Shown: positions 19,583 to 29,994, counted from the first letter of the stretch. The stretch is 64,000 nt of DNA from Trichomonas vaginalis G3 (GCF_026262505.1 NC_067207.1:11996082-12060081), one strand, 5' to 3'. Numbers and translations are program-made. Notes: generated by a model from the sequence alone, not told the origin.

Positions 19583-20137
19583 TTATTCCTTCTTTTCTTC
19601 TTCGGCCTTAGCCTCTTCTACTTTTGGAGCTTCTTCGGCTTTGGCAGGTTCCTCATTCTTGACTTCTTCAACTTTAGCTGGTTCTGCAGGTTTGGTATCC
19701 TTCTTCTCATCCTCATCATCTGAGCTGGATGTGAAGTCGGCATCAGGTGTGTTATTGATTTCAAATGAGCCGTCGTCGTGATTGTGCTCATCATCGGAGC
19801 TTTCTGGATCATCAACCCACTTCTCCCAGTCGATGCCTACGTTAGCCAATTTGCGGGCTGTCTTTGCAAGGCGTGGCCACCATTTTCTTGTGTCAGCCTT
19901 GCGGCAATTGAGTTGAGTATATCTGCCGAACTTGTTGTACTTTGTTGTCTTGTCAGTTGGATGAATATTTCCGAAGAGTTCAAGCTTGTAGTCGTATGTT
20001 GTGTCGCCAGATTTTCCGCGGAAAATGAAGTGGTCTTCGCCAAAGACGATCTCCTCATTGGAAATATCTTGGAGCTTGATTGTAATGTAAACGACATCAC
20101 GGTCCTGAGCCCACATAAGAGGAGGATTCAACGACAT
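19583..20137 (-). CDS. p23/Sba1-like Hsp90 co-chaperone
   Basis: This 184-residue protein has a CS domain at residues 1-110 (begins MSLNPPLMWAQDRDVVYITI) followed by the p23 signature WPRLAKTARKLANVGIDWEKW and VDD near residues 87-110, which distinguishes p23 from other CS proteins. The rest is an acidic Glu/Ala/Lys-rich tail, as in eukaryotic p23. p23 binds the ATP-bound N-domain of Hsp90, slows ATP turnover and stabilises client complexes in the cytosol and nucleus. The stop overlaps TAAA. Codons are C-rich (TTC, AAG), suggesting strong expression. Confidence 0.93.
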   Translation of the reverse strand: MSLNPPLMWAQDRDVVYITIKLQDISNEEIVFGEDHFIFRGKSGDTTYDYKLELFGNIHPTDKTTKYNKFGRYTQLNCRKADTRKWWPRLAKTARKLANVGIDWEKWVDDPESSDDEHNHDDGSFEINNTPDADFTSSSDDEDEKKDTKPAEPAKVEEVKNEEPAKAEEAPKVEEAKAEEEKKE

Positions 20138-20432
20138 TTTTGTTAAATAAAACTGAGTGGCCGGCCACTTTGTTTATCAAAACGGCTTGATTTTAGAATT
20201 TATTTGAATGGAAGTAAATTCCATATCAAGTATTTCTTCGGAATATTAGCATTTACAGCATATTTAACCAGACGATTTCAAAATTTTTGAGAAAGGGACA
20301 GACTAGCCCATTGTCACTTTTTAATTTAGCAAATGAACGCTTATGGAGTGGAGTTTTTGGGTAAATCTGATTTGCTTATAAATGAAATAAAATCAAAAGA
20401 AACAATATTGGCATTATATTATGCAAAAATAA

Positions 20433-21724
20433 ATGATCTTACTTAGTACTTTTAAAGTTAATTTCAGAAAAAATTTGACACAATGGTATCCGGCACATAC
20501 AAGTGGTGTACAACCAAAATATAAGTTGGTTTAAACATATATTGCTATATCTCATGATCTTACTTAGTACTTTTAAAGTTAATTTCAGAAAAAATTTGAC
20601 ACAATGGTATCCGGCACATACAAGTGGTGTACAACCAAAATATAAGTTGGTTTAAACATATATTGCTATATCTCATGATCTTACTTAGTACTTTTAAAGT
20701 TAATTTCAGAAAAAATTGACACAATGGTATCCGGCACATACAAGTGGTGTACAACCAAAATATAAGTTGGTTTAAACATATATTGCTATATCTCATGATC
20801 TTACTTAGTACTTTTAAAGTTAATTTCAGAAAAAATTTGACACAATGGTATCCGGCACATACAAGTGGTGTACAACCAAAATATAAGTTGGTTTAAACAT
20901 ATATTGCTATATCTCATGATCTTACTTAGTACTTTTAAAGTTAATTTCAGAAAAAATTTGACACAATGGTATCCGGCACATACAAGTGGTGTACAACCAA
21001 AATATAAGTTGGTTTAAACATATATTGCTATATCTCATGATCTTACTTAGTACTTTTAAAGTTAATTTCAGAAAAATTTGACACAATGGTATCCGGCACA
21101 TACAAGTGGTGTACAACCAAAATATAAGTTGGTTTAAACATATATTGCTATATCTCATGATCTTACTTAGTACTTTTAAAGTTAATTTCAGAAAAAATTT
21201 GACACAATGGTATCCGGCACATACAAGTGGTGTACAACCAAAATATAAGTTGGTTTAAACATATATTGCTATATCTCATGATCTTACTTAGTACTTTTAA
21301 AGTTAATTTCAGAAAAAATTTGACACAATGGTATCCGGCACATACAAGTGGTGTACAACCAAAATATAAGTTGGTTTAAACATATATTGCTATATCTCAT
21401 GATCTTACTTAGTACTTTTAAAGTTAATTTCAGAAAAAATTTGACACAATGGTATCCGGCACATACAAGTGGTGTACAACCAAAATATAAGTTGGTTTAA
21501 ACATATATTGCTATATCTCATGATCTTACTTAGTACTTTTAAAGTTAATTTCAGAAAAATTTGACACAATGGTATCCGGCACATACAAGTGGTGTACAAC
21601 CAAAATATAAGTTGGTTTAAACATATATTGCTATATCTCATGATCTTACTTAGTACTTTTAAAGTTAATTTCAGAAAAAATTGACACAATGGTATCCGGC
21701 ACATACAAGTGGTGTACAACCAAA
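20433..21724. repeat. 121-bp tandem array, about 10.7 copies
   Basis: Units begin (ATGATCTTACTTAGTAC) at 20433, 20554, 20675, 20795, 20916, 21037, 21157, 21278, 21399, 21520 and 21640; the last is partial and runs into the coding fragment. Copies are essentially identical except for length changes in one A/T run (A6T3, A6T2 or A5T3), giving 121- or 120-bp units. There are no spacers, so it is not a CRISPR. Minus-strand frames through the array are by-products of the repeat. Confidence 0.95.
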
Positions 21725-21995
21725 TCTTCGACTCGATGAACTTGTCATCGAGTTATATTCCAGTGTTGTTCCTTCATTCCTGATTAAGTTGCAAATTAAA
21801 GGTCTGGATTCAGAGAGAAGTGTTAAAGTTATCACAAAAGTCACAAGAGATTTCGAAGAAATGACACAATTTAAAAAAGTCGAATGCATCAGTATGCTTG
21901 AAGCTGTTCAGAAAGGTCTGAAAAATGATACACTTGATCCCAACATTGTTTACTCAACATTAAAAATATTATTGCAAAGAAAACATTTGATTTAA
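21700..21995 (+). pseudogene. Captured coding fragment, 3' part of an unidentified gene
   Basis: After the array a frame continues as LRLDELVIELYSSVVPSFLI, through IKGLDSERSVKVITKVTRDF to NIVYSTLKILLQRKHLI and a stop at 21995. Composition and amphipathic pattern are those of a real helical protein, but there is no ATG start; the frame enters from the last repeat unit (TQWYPAHTSGVQPN). I do not recognise the family. The likely reading is a C-terminal host gene piece caught inside the transposon, perhaps still transcribed. Confidence 0.5.
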
Positions 21996-22216
21996 TAAAC
22001 ATTTAATTTATTATAATTAATTTTTTATTACAGTATAGTAAAAAATGCTATAAATAAATTATTATATTTTATTAAAATGTGACTTTTAATAGTAAGTGAA
22101 TAAAATAAATCAGGAATTGGGAAAGAAATAAGGTTAATTAAAAATAATGAAAATTACAAGTTTAAGGTTAATGAAAAAGTGACAATGGGCGAGTTTGTCC
22201 CCCACTCAAAATTTTT

Positions 22217-22698
22217 ACAATCACTTCATGTGGTAAATTCGAAAATGTTAGTATGGTTCATTTATCACCAAACTTGCATCCATAATTAAACATGCATTTT
22301 TAATAACAACGAACATCATATTAACTTTGCAGCGTTCATTTATAATCTTAAAATGGTAAACATCCTTTCATGTACACTAATATTGAAACCACAACAATGA
22401 TAGTTAGTAAGCTAAGGTTATAACAATTCCAATTGTAATCTTTTATTTTCTTTTCACTATTTAATCTATGTTTTAGTATAATATTCAAAAATTACCATAT
22501 TCTATGCTTTTAATAAATGTGTAATGCCCAAAAACTTTTGAAATGATTGATATTTCAATATACTCCATAGTTGTATTTTTAATATATGTTAAAATTTGAT
22601 TTCATTTACTGTAAAATATATGAGAAAAATTCTTAAATCAGTTATAACATAAGACATCAGTTTATAAAAATTAAAAATATTAATAGTAAACAAGAAAT
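22217..22698. other. AT-rich spacer
   Basis: The 482 bp between the transposon flank and the 3' end of the beta-helix gene hold no recognisable gene or repeat. Confidence 0.55.
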
Positions 22699-24177
22699 TT
22701 ATCTTAATATGAACTTGATTTTCTTCTTGAGCCAAATAATTGGAACAATTAATAAGAAGAGTACGAATATTATCTGTAGAATTCTACGAAAAGTCGAAAG
22801 AGGAGCAAGTAGCGTCATTTTCTTTTGAGAATCAAACTCACAATCTCTACACATCTTAAACACGTTTGTTTCTAGCTTTTTTGATGTTTCTTGATCAAAT
22901 AATATTGAATTAAGCTTTATTTTTCCTTCAATCTTTAAGTCTGTCTCATAAAATGATGAAGATTGAATCAAAGATTTCTTTTTTGGTTTAAAGAGATTAA
23001 CAACAGTGTTTCCAAAATAAACTTGGTTAATATTAATGCGTGATCTTTTCAAAGATATGTTTTGTATGTGAGAAATTATGGAATTTGTGAAAGAAAGATT
23101 TGTTCTATCGAAACTCAGTTTCTGGTTAGTCTCATTAATGTAAATACCAGAAATATCTGCATTTGAGTTATATATTCTCCAAAGAACCGATCCAATATTG
23201 GAAATTATGGTGCAATTCTTTATTTTTGCTGATGTATGATTTAATTTCAGTAATAAATGGAAATTTGATATAATATTGCAGTTTTCTAGGCTAAATGAAC
23301 TGAATTGTGAGTAAATTAATGAGTCTGAATCAGCAGAATTCGATTTCAAAACTAAATCTTTGGATTTGAAGCTGGATTCTATCATTGTAGCAATTGTTCC
23401 TAAGTTATATTTAATAACCGAACCTTCTTCAATGATTAATGATGTATGATCACAAAAGAAAAGTGGATTTGCTACATTATTCGAAATTTTCAATGAACTA
23501 TGGGAAATCTTTGAACTAATTGCATATATGAATGAATATAATGGTAATGAGTTATTCTGGATGCATAAATTGTTGGTAATTATCGAAGATTTATCTAATG
23601 AAAAACAATTTACGTAACGGAAGCAGTTACGACTAAATGTAACATTGATCATCGTAATACTAGAATCTTGTATTGAAAACATGCGCTGATATGCAATATT
23701 TTCAAGAATATTACAATTGATAAAAGATATATTGGACTTCTTAGATTCAAAGATCTGTAAACTTGTATTACAACTCTTAAATATACAGTTCTCAAATGTA
23801 ATATTAGAGTTGAAGGAATTGATCAGTATATAATGACTAATTTCGGAAAAAATGAAATTTGAAATAGTAACTCTTGAATTCTGAAGTGTGATAATGGATT
23901 TACTGGGATTTAAAATGTTTTTGAAATTAATAATTGTATTTGATCCTGATATCGAAAGATTTCTCTTAATAACTTCTGATAATATATGGTAAAATTTGTC
24001 GTAATCGCTTTGGTCATCAATAATATTATCAGATATTGTAATTGTATCATTGGATTCAACATTTGAAAGTGCTGTTTCAATTGAACAAGGTGATAATGGC
24101 TCACATATGAAGTCTTCTGTACTTTCAAAAGATGTTTGTATGATTTTTGAGCTTACAAGATATAAGAATAAAAACAT
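22699..24177 (-). CDS. Beta-helix surface protein with C-terminal membrane anchor
   Basis: ATG 24177 is chosen; the frame can extend one codon further only with TTG. The 492-residue protein has a signal peptide (MFLFLYLVSS), then a long run of short Asn/Ser-rich strands with recurring phrases (ISNFIFSEISH, ITFENCIFKSC, ISFINCNILEN, FSLENCNIISN, AKIKNCTIISN) typical of a right-handed parallel beta-helix. A transmembrane segment follows near residues 465-483 (IIFVLFLLIVPIIW) and a short basic tail KKKIKFILR. The layout is that of trichomonad surface proteins related to the Pmp-like group, lacking GGA motifs. Many N-glycosylation sequons are present. Ligand unknown. Confidence 0.8.
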   Translation of the reverse strand: MFLFLYLVSSKIIQTSFESTEDFICEPLSPCSIETALSNVESNDTITISDNIIDDQSDYDKFYHILSEVIKRNLSISGSNTIINFKNILNPSKSIITLQNSRVTISNFIFSEISHYILINSFNSNITFENCIFKSCNTSLQIFESKKSNISFINCNILENIAYQRMFSIQDSSITMINVTFSRNCFRYVNCFSLDKSSIITNNLCIQNNSLPLYSFIYAISSKISHSSLKISNNVANPLFFCDHTSLIIEEGSVIKYNLGTIATMIESSFKSKDLVLKSNSADSDSLIYSQFSSFSLENCNIISNFHLLLKLNHTSAKIKNCTIISNIGSVLWRIYNSNADISGIYINETNQKLSFDRTNLSFTNSIISHIQNISLKRSRININQVYFGNTVVNLFKPKKKSLIQSSSFYETDLKIEGKIKLNSILFDQETSKKLETNVFKMCRDCEFDSQKKMTLLAPLSTFRRILQIIFVLFLLIVPIIWLKKKIKFILR

Positions 24178-24431
24178 CAATCATAAAGCAATATAAAAAA
24201 TTGATATTTTGATTGATATATTAATGCCAAACATATAAGTATGACTAACAAATGATAAATGTTGCTATGCTTTTATGTCAAATTAAAAAAAAAACTCAAA
24301 TTGAAATATACTGTTATCTTATAATATAATTGGTTGAATTTGATAAGACTAGTAAATTTTTTATACTAAAAATGGATGATTTATAATATTAAACACTTTA
24401 TTTTTTAAGATAGAAAAAATAATTTTGAAAA

Positions 24432-25499
24432 TTAGTTACGAACACTACAAGTTCTGATACCATCCAGGTTTTTCACAACAAGTGCACGAGTATCAGGATT
24501 AGAAATTGCGGCTACGACGTCAACAAATAATTTGCTGGCATTTTCACCGGAAATTGTCTTGTATTTATCGCAAAAGTCATCAGGAGTAAGTACATTCTTA
24601 TCTAGATTGCTTATCAGCTTTTCAATTGCGTTTGCTTTGTTTTTATCATTTGGATAATAAGTTTTGAGAGATTGCTTCAAACGATTGATTGTTCTCATGT
24701 GTCTGACCGCGAATGTCTCATCCAGCTCCTCTTGTGGTATTTCTTCCTTGCATTTCTTGAGTAAAGATTTTGGAGCCTTGTGGACTTCGATTTGGTGCTG
24801 TATAAGTTCTCTCTTGGTTGCAAATGCGATAAATCCTTGCTCTACGCAATATGGATTCTCGCAAGCGTAATGATCTGTATGGAAATGGACTTGTATTAGT
24901 TCTATTGTCTCAAACCACATGTCCTTGCCTAAAGATTCGCATATGTCGCACTTGAAGTGGTTCTCTTGTAAGTGTTTCTTTAATGTATTTCCATCAAACG
25001 CGATATGTTTGCAGCATGGGCATTTTGGATGCTGCTTCATATGTTCTTTGAGCTGTTGACGATCGTAGAGTGGTGTATCGCATGGAAGGAAGCATTTCGA
25101 GTCAAAACAGATTTCACATGGTTCTTTTTTGTGGAGTTTTCTTGTATGTCCTTTAAGTGTTTGGAAATTTGGACAAACTGTATGGCAATCACAACATACA
25201 ATCTTCCTAAAACCAGAAACTTCTTGGATATCTTCTTTAGAGTCGTAATAAACATGATAAAACTCATCATGTGGCCTTCTCTTCTTGATTTCATCTTCGT
25301 ATGATCCTAACTCTTTCGATGTGGATACAATAGGATCGCTCTCTACCTCTCTTTGGCAGAAAGGACATTTCTTTTCATTGTAACACATCACCATCGTCTC
25401 ATAGCATTTCAAACAGAAGTTGCAGTGATTGCATGGAAGTAAGATTTTGCGTTTGATTGGGTCGCCGCAAATCAGACAGTCACCAAAACTATCAGACAT
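24432..25499 (-). CDS. ZNF598/Hel2-like RING E3 ubiquitin ligase
   Basis: The 355-residue protein begins with a RING finger (CLICGDPIKRKILLPCNHCNFCLKC followed by CPFC, residues 8-50). Several C2H2-type fingers follow, among them CCDCHTVCPNFQTLKGHTRK, CPCCKHIAFDGNTLKKHLQE and CDICESLGKDMWF. This order of RING then C2H2 fingers with short spacers is that of ZNF598/Hel2, which senses collided ribosomes and ubiquitinates 40S proteins to start ribosome-associated quality control. The C-terminal 100 residues are helical and shorter than in animals. An Inr (TCACA) sits ten bases before the ATG. Confidence 0.85.
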   Translation of the reverse strand: MSDSFGDCLICGDPIKRKILLPCNHCNFCLKCYETMVMCYNEKKCPFCQREVESDPIVSTSKELGSYEDEIKKRRPHDEFYHVYYDSKEDIQEVSGFRKIVCCDCHTVCPNFQTLKGHTRKLHKKEPCEICFDSKCFLPCDTPLYDRQQLKEHMKQHPKCPCCKHIAFDGNTLKKHLQENHFKCDICESLGKDMWFETIELIQVHFHTDHYACENPYCVEQGFIAFATKRELIQHQIEVHKAPKSLLKKCKEEIPQEELDETFAVRHMRTINRLKQSLKTYYPNDKNKANAIEKLISNLDKNVLTPDDFCDKYKTISGENASKLFVDVVAAISNPDTRALVVKNLDGIRTCSVRN

Positions 25500-25506
25500 G
25501 ATGATT

Positions 25507-25511
25507 TGTGA
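25507..25511 (-). promoter_or_regulatory. Inr-like initiator of the ZNF598-like gene
   Basis: On the minus strand TCACA matches the trichomonad initiator; transcription from A25509 would give a leader of about ten bases before ATG 25499, the usual length. Confidence 0.55.
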
Positions 25512-25737
25512 AAAAAAAAATTGATAAAAAAATTTTCAAAATTTTCAATTCTAAAAAATTTGAATGGGAATTGGCTTCAATTCCAATTCCACCTTTGAAA
25601 GAGGAGTTATAAGATCATTGATTTATCCAAAGGTTTTTAGAATCCATTGTAACTGGGATAAGTATTATTTCATTGAAAATATCTTGGAAATCAGGCCAAA
25701 AAAAAATTGGGAATGATTTGAGGAAAAAGAAAAATTT

Positions 25738-25809
25738 TGGTTCCACCAGGAATCGAACCTGGATTTAGGGATTCAGAGTCCCCAGTGATAGCCATTACAC
25801 TATGGAACC
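25738..25809 (-). tRNA. tRNA-Gln (anticodon CTG)
   Basis: The minus strand from 25809 folds as a 72-nt tRNA: acceptor GGTTCCA/TGGAACC, anticodon stem GGGGA/TCCCT with loop CTCTGAA, T arm CAGG-TTCGATT-CCTGG region and discriminator A. The sequence closely follows the conserved eukaryotic tRNA-Gln pattern. Anticodon CTG decodes CAG. Confidence 0.93.
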
Positions 25810-26012
25810 TTCACATTAACCATTTTTATTTTTATTATTTGAAATATTTCTCTATCTTGTTTTTCGAATTTTTTTGAGATAGAAGCCAATTTTATCATTT
25901 TCGAAACTTCTACTTTGAGGTTCAAATTATTATTGAGCAAAAACAGCAAAATAACATATCGCTTTAATTCAAAATTTCATTTCTTATAAAGATATTGACT
26001 CTTCTATAAAAT

Positions 26013-27452
26013 ATGCAAATCTCTAAGTTAGATCTATTATTTTATCCTTTAGTTTTTATAATGCTTGATAATCGAATTCGCAATCATAAAAAAAAGGTTT
26101 TACATTCTAAGCATTATAGTCTCATACTCGTATCATCAATAATTTTAGCAGCAACAATATATTATCTTGATGGAGGTCCATTAAATCCGCCATTTCCGAA
26201 AGATTTTCAATCAATTGATTGCAAAAGTGTTAAGTTCAGATCATTAATCGATAGAGAAGGCTATCTAGATTTCATTTTCAAATCAGATGATACAATTGAA
26301 TATCCAGCAGAATATCTTCCATATTTTGTCAACGCTAATATCAGAACAAAGATATCCAAAATTGATTACGAGCCGAAATATGTTGAGAATATCTCTCGTT
26401 CATCTGATACATTCCAATTCTCCATCGATCATACACAAAATGGGCCATCAACAGTTCAAATTCGATGCCTCAATACGCCATTAATTGATGTGAAACGCGA
26501 CTTCAAATTCATTCGTAATCATAGTACTAAGTATAGCTATGCAAATTTCTTTGGAAAATCAGGGATTGAACTCAACCACGTTTGTTTAGAATACCAAAAA
26601 TTCCTTTACTTTACCAAAGTTATGTCTCCAATCATTTGGATCCCATTTGATCAGACTTCCTTCAAATTTGAATATTTAAATTGGCCATTACAGCCTTATC
26701 TCGATCACAAGAACGTTACCGAGGATCAGGGTGTTAGTTACATGGTTTCTCCATTAAGTGGTGAACCATGGAAGCAATTATTGTTCTACATTCTCCCAAT
26801 TTCACGAGATTTCAAAGCAAGAGTCGATTATTCAACGAATCCGCAATTTATTTTCAAGGATGAAGTTGATGAACGTGCGGCACCACTCCTCAAGTACTTT
26901 TCTACTAAGCCTCCAATGAAGTTAGTTGATATACAATGTTTCGACCAATTAATTATGACAGAAACGTTCTCTAGCATGAGTGTTCATAATCAGAGTATGA
27001 TGGACTACATAAATACGTTGGATATAAACTATGTGACGAAAAGAATTGGCTCGAAACCGATGGATAAAGGAAAATTTTTGATTCAATCAAATTTGCTTCC
27101 AAAAGTGAAGGATTCCAAATCGAATCTTAAGCCAATATATTCCAATGAGCAAATAAATAAGTTGATTGATGAAATTAGCTCTGCAAATGTTTTAATTGCG
27201 GATCATATTTCAATTTTGGTGTTTTCCGTGTTTATGGGTCCGCAATCAGTTGTTATAGATTTGACAGACTTGAACCATGCATGTAATAAGTGGTTTGATA
27301 CTTATTATTCGCATTCAAGAGCAAAAATTATCAAAGTTTACAATAGTACTGAGTGTTTAAGTCCAAACTTCTCTGATTATCCTGAAACATCTGAATCAGA
27401 TCAGGATATTGACGGAAAATTACTTGATAGCATAATCAAAGATTATATTTAA
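26013..27452 (+). CDS. Type II membrane protein, GT61-like glycosyltransferase (probable)
   Basis: The 479-residue frame begins at ATG 26013; the second ATG at residue 17 (MLDNRIRNHKKK) would also give a good type II protein. A basic cytosolic stretch precedes a membrane segment (YSLILVSSIILAATIYYL, about residues 35-52) and a long luminal domain. Near the C-terminus, a region with EQINKLIDEISSANVLIADH then ISILVFSVFMGPQSVVIDL resembles the GT61 (EOGT/beta-xylosyltransferase) block, in which a His precedes a hydrophobic stretch and a Gly-Pro turn. The likely role is sugar transfer in the ER/Golgi. The family call is from pattern only. Confidence 0.6.
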   Translation: MQISKLDLLFYPLVFIMLDNRIRNHKKKVLHSKHYSLILVSSIILAATIYYLDGGPLNPPFPKDFQSIDCKSVKFRSLIDREGYLDFIFKSDDTIEYPAEYLPYFVNANIRTKISKIDYEPKYVENISRSSDTFQFSIDHTQNGPSTVQIRCLNTPLIDVKRDFKFIRNHSTKYSYANFFGKSGIELNHVCLEYQKFLYFTKVMSPIIWIPFDQTSFKFEYLNWPLQPYLDHKNVTEDQGVSYMVSPLSGEPWKQLLFYILPISRDFKARVDYSTNPQFIFKDEVDERAAPLLKYFSTKPPMKLVDIQCFDQLIMTETFSSMSVHNQSMMDYINTLDINYVTKRIGSKPMDKGKFLIQSNLLPKVKDSKSNLKPIYSNEQINKLIDEISSANVLIADHISILVFSVFMGPQSVVIDLTDLNHACNKWFDTYYSHSRAKIIKVYNSTECLSPNFSDYPETSESDQDIDGKLLDSIIKDYI

Positions 27453-28136
27453 TTTTTTGTTAGTAAATTTTATGTATAAATCATCTCAATCTTCATGATA
27501 TTCGGTATTTTTGTCATAATTGCTAACTGTGAGAATTTTTAGAGAATATTTGAACAAAATTTGTTTTATTTTCTTTATTCACCTACATTTCAGAGATCAT
27601 ATATTATAAAAACAACAATACATAATGCATCACATTTTAAAAATGTTAATGTTGACAATAGAAAATGTAAAATCAAGATTTGATTATTACAAATTTTGAT
27701 AAGTAAAAGGTTATATAAAAATTTCAATCTAATAAAACTGTGTAGAAGCCATAGAAACAGATTGTCATGTTATTCGCACAGAGATAAGTCTAATATTAGA
27801 GATTTAACATTGAATAAAGACTTTCTCAACGATAGGATATCAAGATTTTGACGATAAAAGTAAATTTTTCCATTTGTCAGCTACTTGTAGATTAGAAGAA
27901 TAGATGAAACACATATTTCATGCACATTAAACATTTTTTAGCAATTCTTATCAAGATTCATATCTCATTTCTTATGAAATTTAAATTGGTGATAATTGAG
28001 AAGTTCTAACTTATATTCTTTCCTGCTAGCATCAACAAGGAAAAGTATTTAAGTAATAAAAAAATTTAGTAAATAAGAAGAAAAAAAAAGTTCGAGATGC
28101 CGTTTTTTGTAATCATGGAGCTGTGAATCTAATCAT
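27453..28136. other. AT-rich spacer
   Basis: No supported gene; A/T runs and short imperfect repeats only. Confidence 0.55.
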
Positions 28137-28334
28137 TTAAAGGGAAAATTCATCATAGGAATGACCAATTAGGTCAATTGGTTCAAATCCCAGATCTTCC
28201 GTTTGAATTTTGCATTCTTTAATTGCCCAGTGCAATTTCTTCATTTCATCTATAACTGTGGATGCACCATTGATGTCACCGAGCTCCAATTCAATTGTTT
28301 CATGCTCGAAAACCTCGTTCATGTTGTTGGACAT
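28137..28334 (-). CDS. Small acidic protein, 65 aa, unknown
   Basis: ATG 28334 (MSNNMNEVFEHETIELELGD) opens a 65-residue frame ending in FSL and TAA. Two things support it: a good Inr (TCATT) lies ten bases upstream of the ATG, and the stop overlaps TAAA. The protein is acidic, without signal peptide or membrane segment, and probably helical in its middle (STVIDEMKKLHWAIKECKIQ). I do not recognise it. It could also be a fragment of a longer lost gene. Confidence 0.5.
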   Translation of the reverse strand: MSNNMNEVFEHETIELELGDINGASTVIDEMKKLHWAIKECKIQTEDLGFEPIDLIGHSYDEFSL

Positions 28335-28342
28335 GAGAAAAA

Positions 28343-28347
28343 AATGA
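28343..28347 (-). promoter_or_regulatory. Inr-like initiator of the 65-aa gene
   Basis: TCATT on the minus strand with A at 28345 gives a leader of about ten bases before ATG 28334. Confidence 0.45.
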
Positions 28348-28949
28348 ATTCTGAGTTCTCAATTATTTTTATTATCAAATTTTGAGGCGAACCTCTCAAT
28401 TTGATTTTTCCGTTTCAAATTTTGGAAAAAAATTAATCGTTTACGATTTCGATATTTTTCAGCAAGATTTGGTTTTATTCATAGAAGTATGTATATTGTT
28501 CGAATCTTAAAATCTAAATGTCGCATTTGGTAAAAATTTTGCGAATTCAAAGAGTCAATTAAAAAATCGGAATCAGTGATGTAAGAGATTGGAAATCGCA
28601 TATTTACTCCAATCAGCACATGATTCAGCTAATTATCAAGCGAAATACAGCAATTTAATATATTAAATTGTTTACTTGCCTCCTAGATATTAATATATTT
28701 TGTCTTAGCTTATCTTAGTTAAATGAATTATAAAGTATTATACGGAATTTTACCATAAATATGTTTTAAAAAAATCATTTCCTTTACATGAATATTTTTA
28801 TTGAAATCTAGTTATAACTTAATTAGAACAAAAGATTATAAGTGTTAATGATTTACTAGAAACTTTTTCAAACTATGATTGGTTGCAATTGATGAGGAAA
28901 TTTCACATTACCAAAAATTGCATAAATAAAAAGGCCTTTTCTAGACGCC
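28348..28949. other. AT-rich spacer
   Basis: I see no gene or recurring repeat here. Confidence 0.5.
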
Positions 28950-29994
28950 TTACTTCTTCAAATATTTTTTGAGATCAATGAGTCTTTCAGGTTCTTTGAC
29001 AGCAGTTATATATTTCTGGAAATTATATGTTACGAGTTTAGAAACAGATACTTTAAATTGAACCTGCACTGTCTGTACTATTAATGTTCGTTTATTACTA
29101 GAATCCTCGTGAAATGAAATTGGATCAACATACGATTGTGAAAATGATATTAATGGGTTTTCATTTCCTACAATAAAAAATGATGCGACTGCTTCATTTT
29201 AAAAAAAGCTGAATCTATTATTGAAAATGGCCTATATGAATATATAACTGATTTACATTTGTTATAAATAATGTTGCAATACCGAAATTCAACTCCATTT
29301 TGAGATGACAGGAAGTGTATAATATTGGATGGATCAGGTGCCCCAAGAGCAGTATTATTAATAAATTCTGCATAATGAATCTCGCGAGTTTGTTTTTCCT
29401 CTAATCTAAGTCCTGAACTGGATACACCATAATTGAAAGTACTGTTGATGTTTTTTATTGAACCGACAGGCTCTTGACTTTGTATCTCTTTACAATAAAT
29501 TGTTGCCTCTGTTTCTATATTTTCTTGATTTCTTCCACATAAAGTAACATAAGTTTCGAAAATTGAAGTTTGTTTGGAGTTTGAACGAAGAAATGATCCA
29601 AAACTAGGTCATTGCAATAACTACTGCCATATTTATCAATCACAAGGCTATTTGATGATTTTGCATATATGGCTCCTGCAGAAACGAATTCCTTCAATGA
29701 ATTGCATAGATAAAATATTGAATTCTCAATAAGAGTTGATGAACTGGTGCCTTCAAGCCTCACTGCACATTCTTTATATAATCTCCAGAACTCACAGTCT
29801 GATATTCTTATATATTTGTTACTTGTAGCTTGTCTTGTACCAAAATATGGGCTGAATCGATCTCCAATTGTAATATCAGGATTATTTGAATAGTATGTGC
29901 TCCATTCTTGTAATATTCTTTCCCTAATTACAAGGAGTTGAAAAAGCATAAATTTATTATGAAAAAAAGCAACACCTTTTAAAAATTGAATCAT
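28950..29994 (-). pseudogene. Decayed beta-helix surface-protein gene
   Basis: Three consecutive readings in different frames form one protein-like path: 29994-29515 (KYIRISDCEFWRLYKECAVRL, IENSIFYLCNSLKEFVSAGA), then ATIYCKEIQSQEPVGSIKNI to YCNIIYNKCKSVIYSY, then NEAVASFFIVGNENPLISFS to YLKK at 28950. At least two frameshifts separate them, one near 29515 and one near 29190. Motifs such as ISDCEFWRL correspond to IQDCNFINM in the open paralogue at 31031-31987. The gene therefore looks recently inactivated, with little further decay. The start is uncertain; ATG 29994 is the first in frame. Confidence 0.65.

Larger units (their letters stand above)
20289..22205. mobile_element. Pack-MULE-like non-autonomous DNA transposon (1.9 kb)
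   Basis: Near-inverted termini share ACTxGCCCATTGTCACTTTTT (left about 20300-20322, right about 22175-22196 on the other strand), preceded by GGGACA. An identical 11-bp direct repeat TCAAAATTTTT flanks the unit at 20278-20288 and 22206-22216; an 11-bp duplication is in the 9-11 bp range of Mutator-like elements, which are known in T. vaginalis. Inside are a 121-bp tandem array and a coding fragment but no transposase. The core of the direct repeat is self-complementary, so the exact ends are open to some doubt. Confidence 0.65.

Noticed and set aside
20560-21719. Minus-strand frames with MRYSNICLNQLIFWLYTTCM repeats
   Set aside because: They come from translating the 121-bp DNA repeat and have no independent support.
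20433-21724. CRISPR-like appearance of the regular array
   Set aside because: The repeat is contiguous with no unique spacers, the unit is 121 bp, and the host is eukaryotic.
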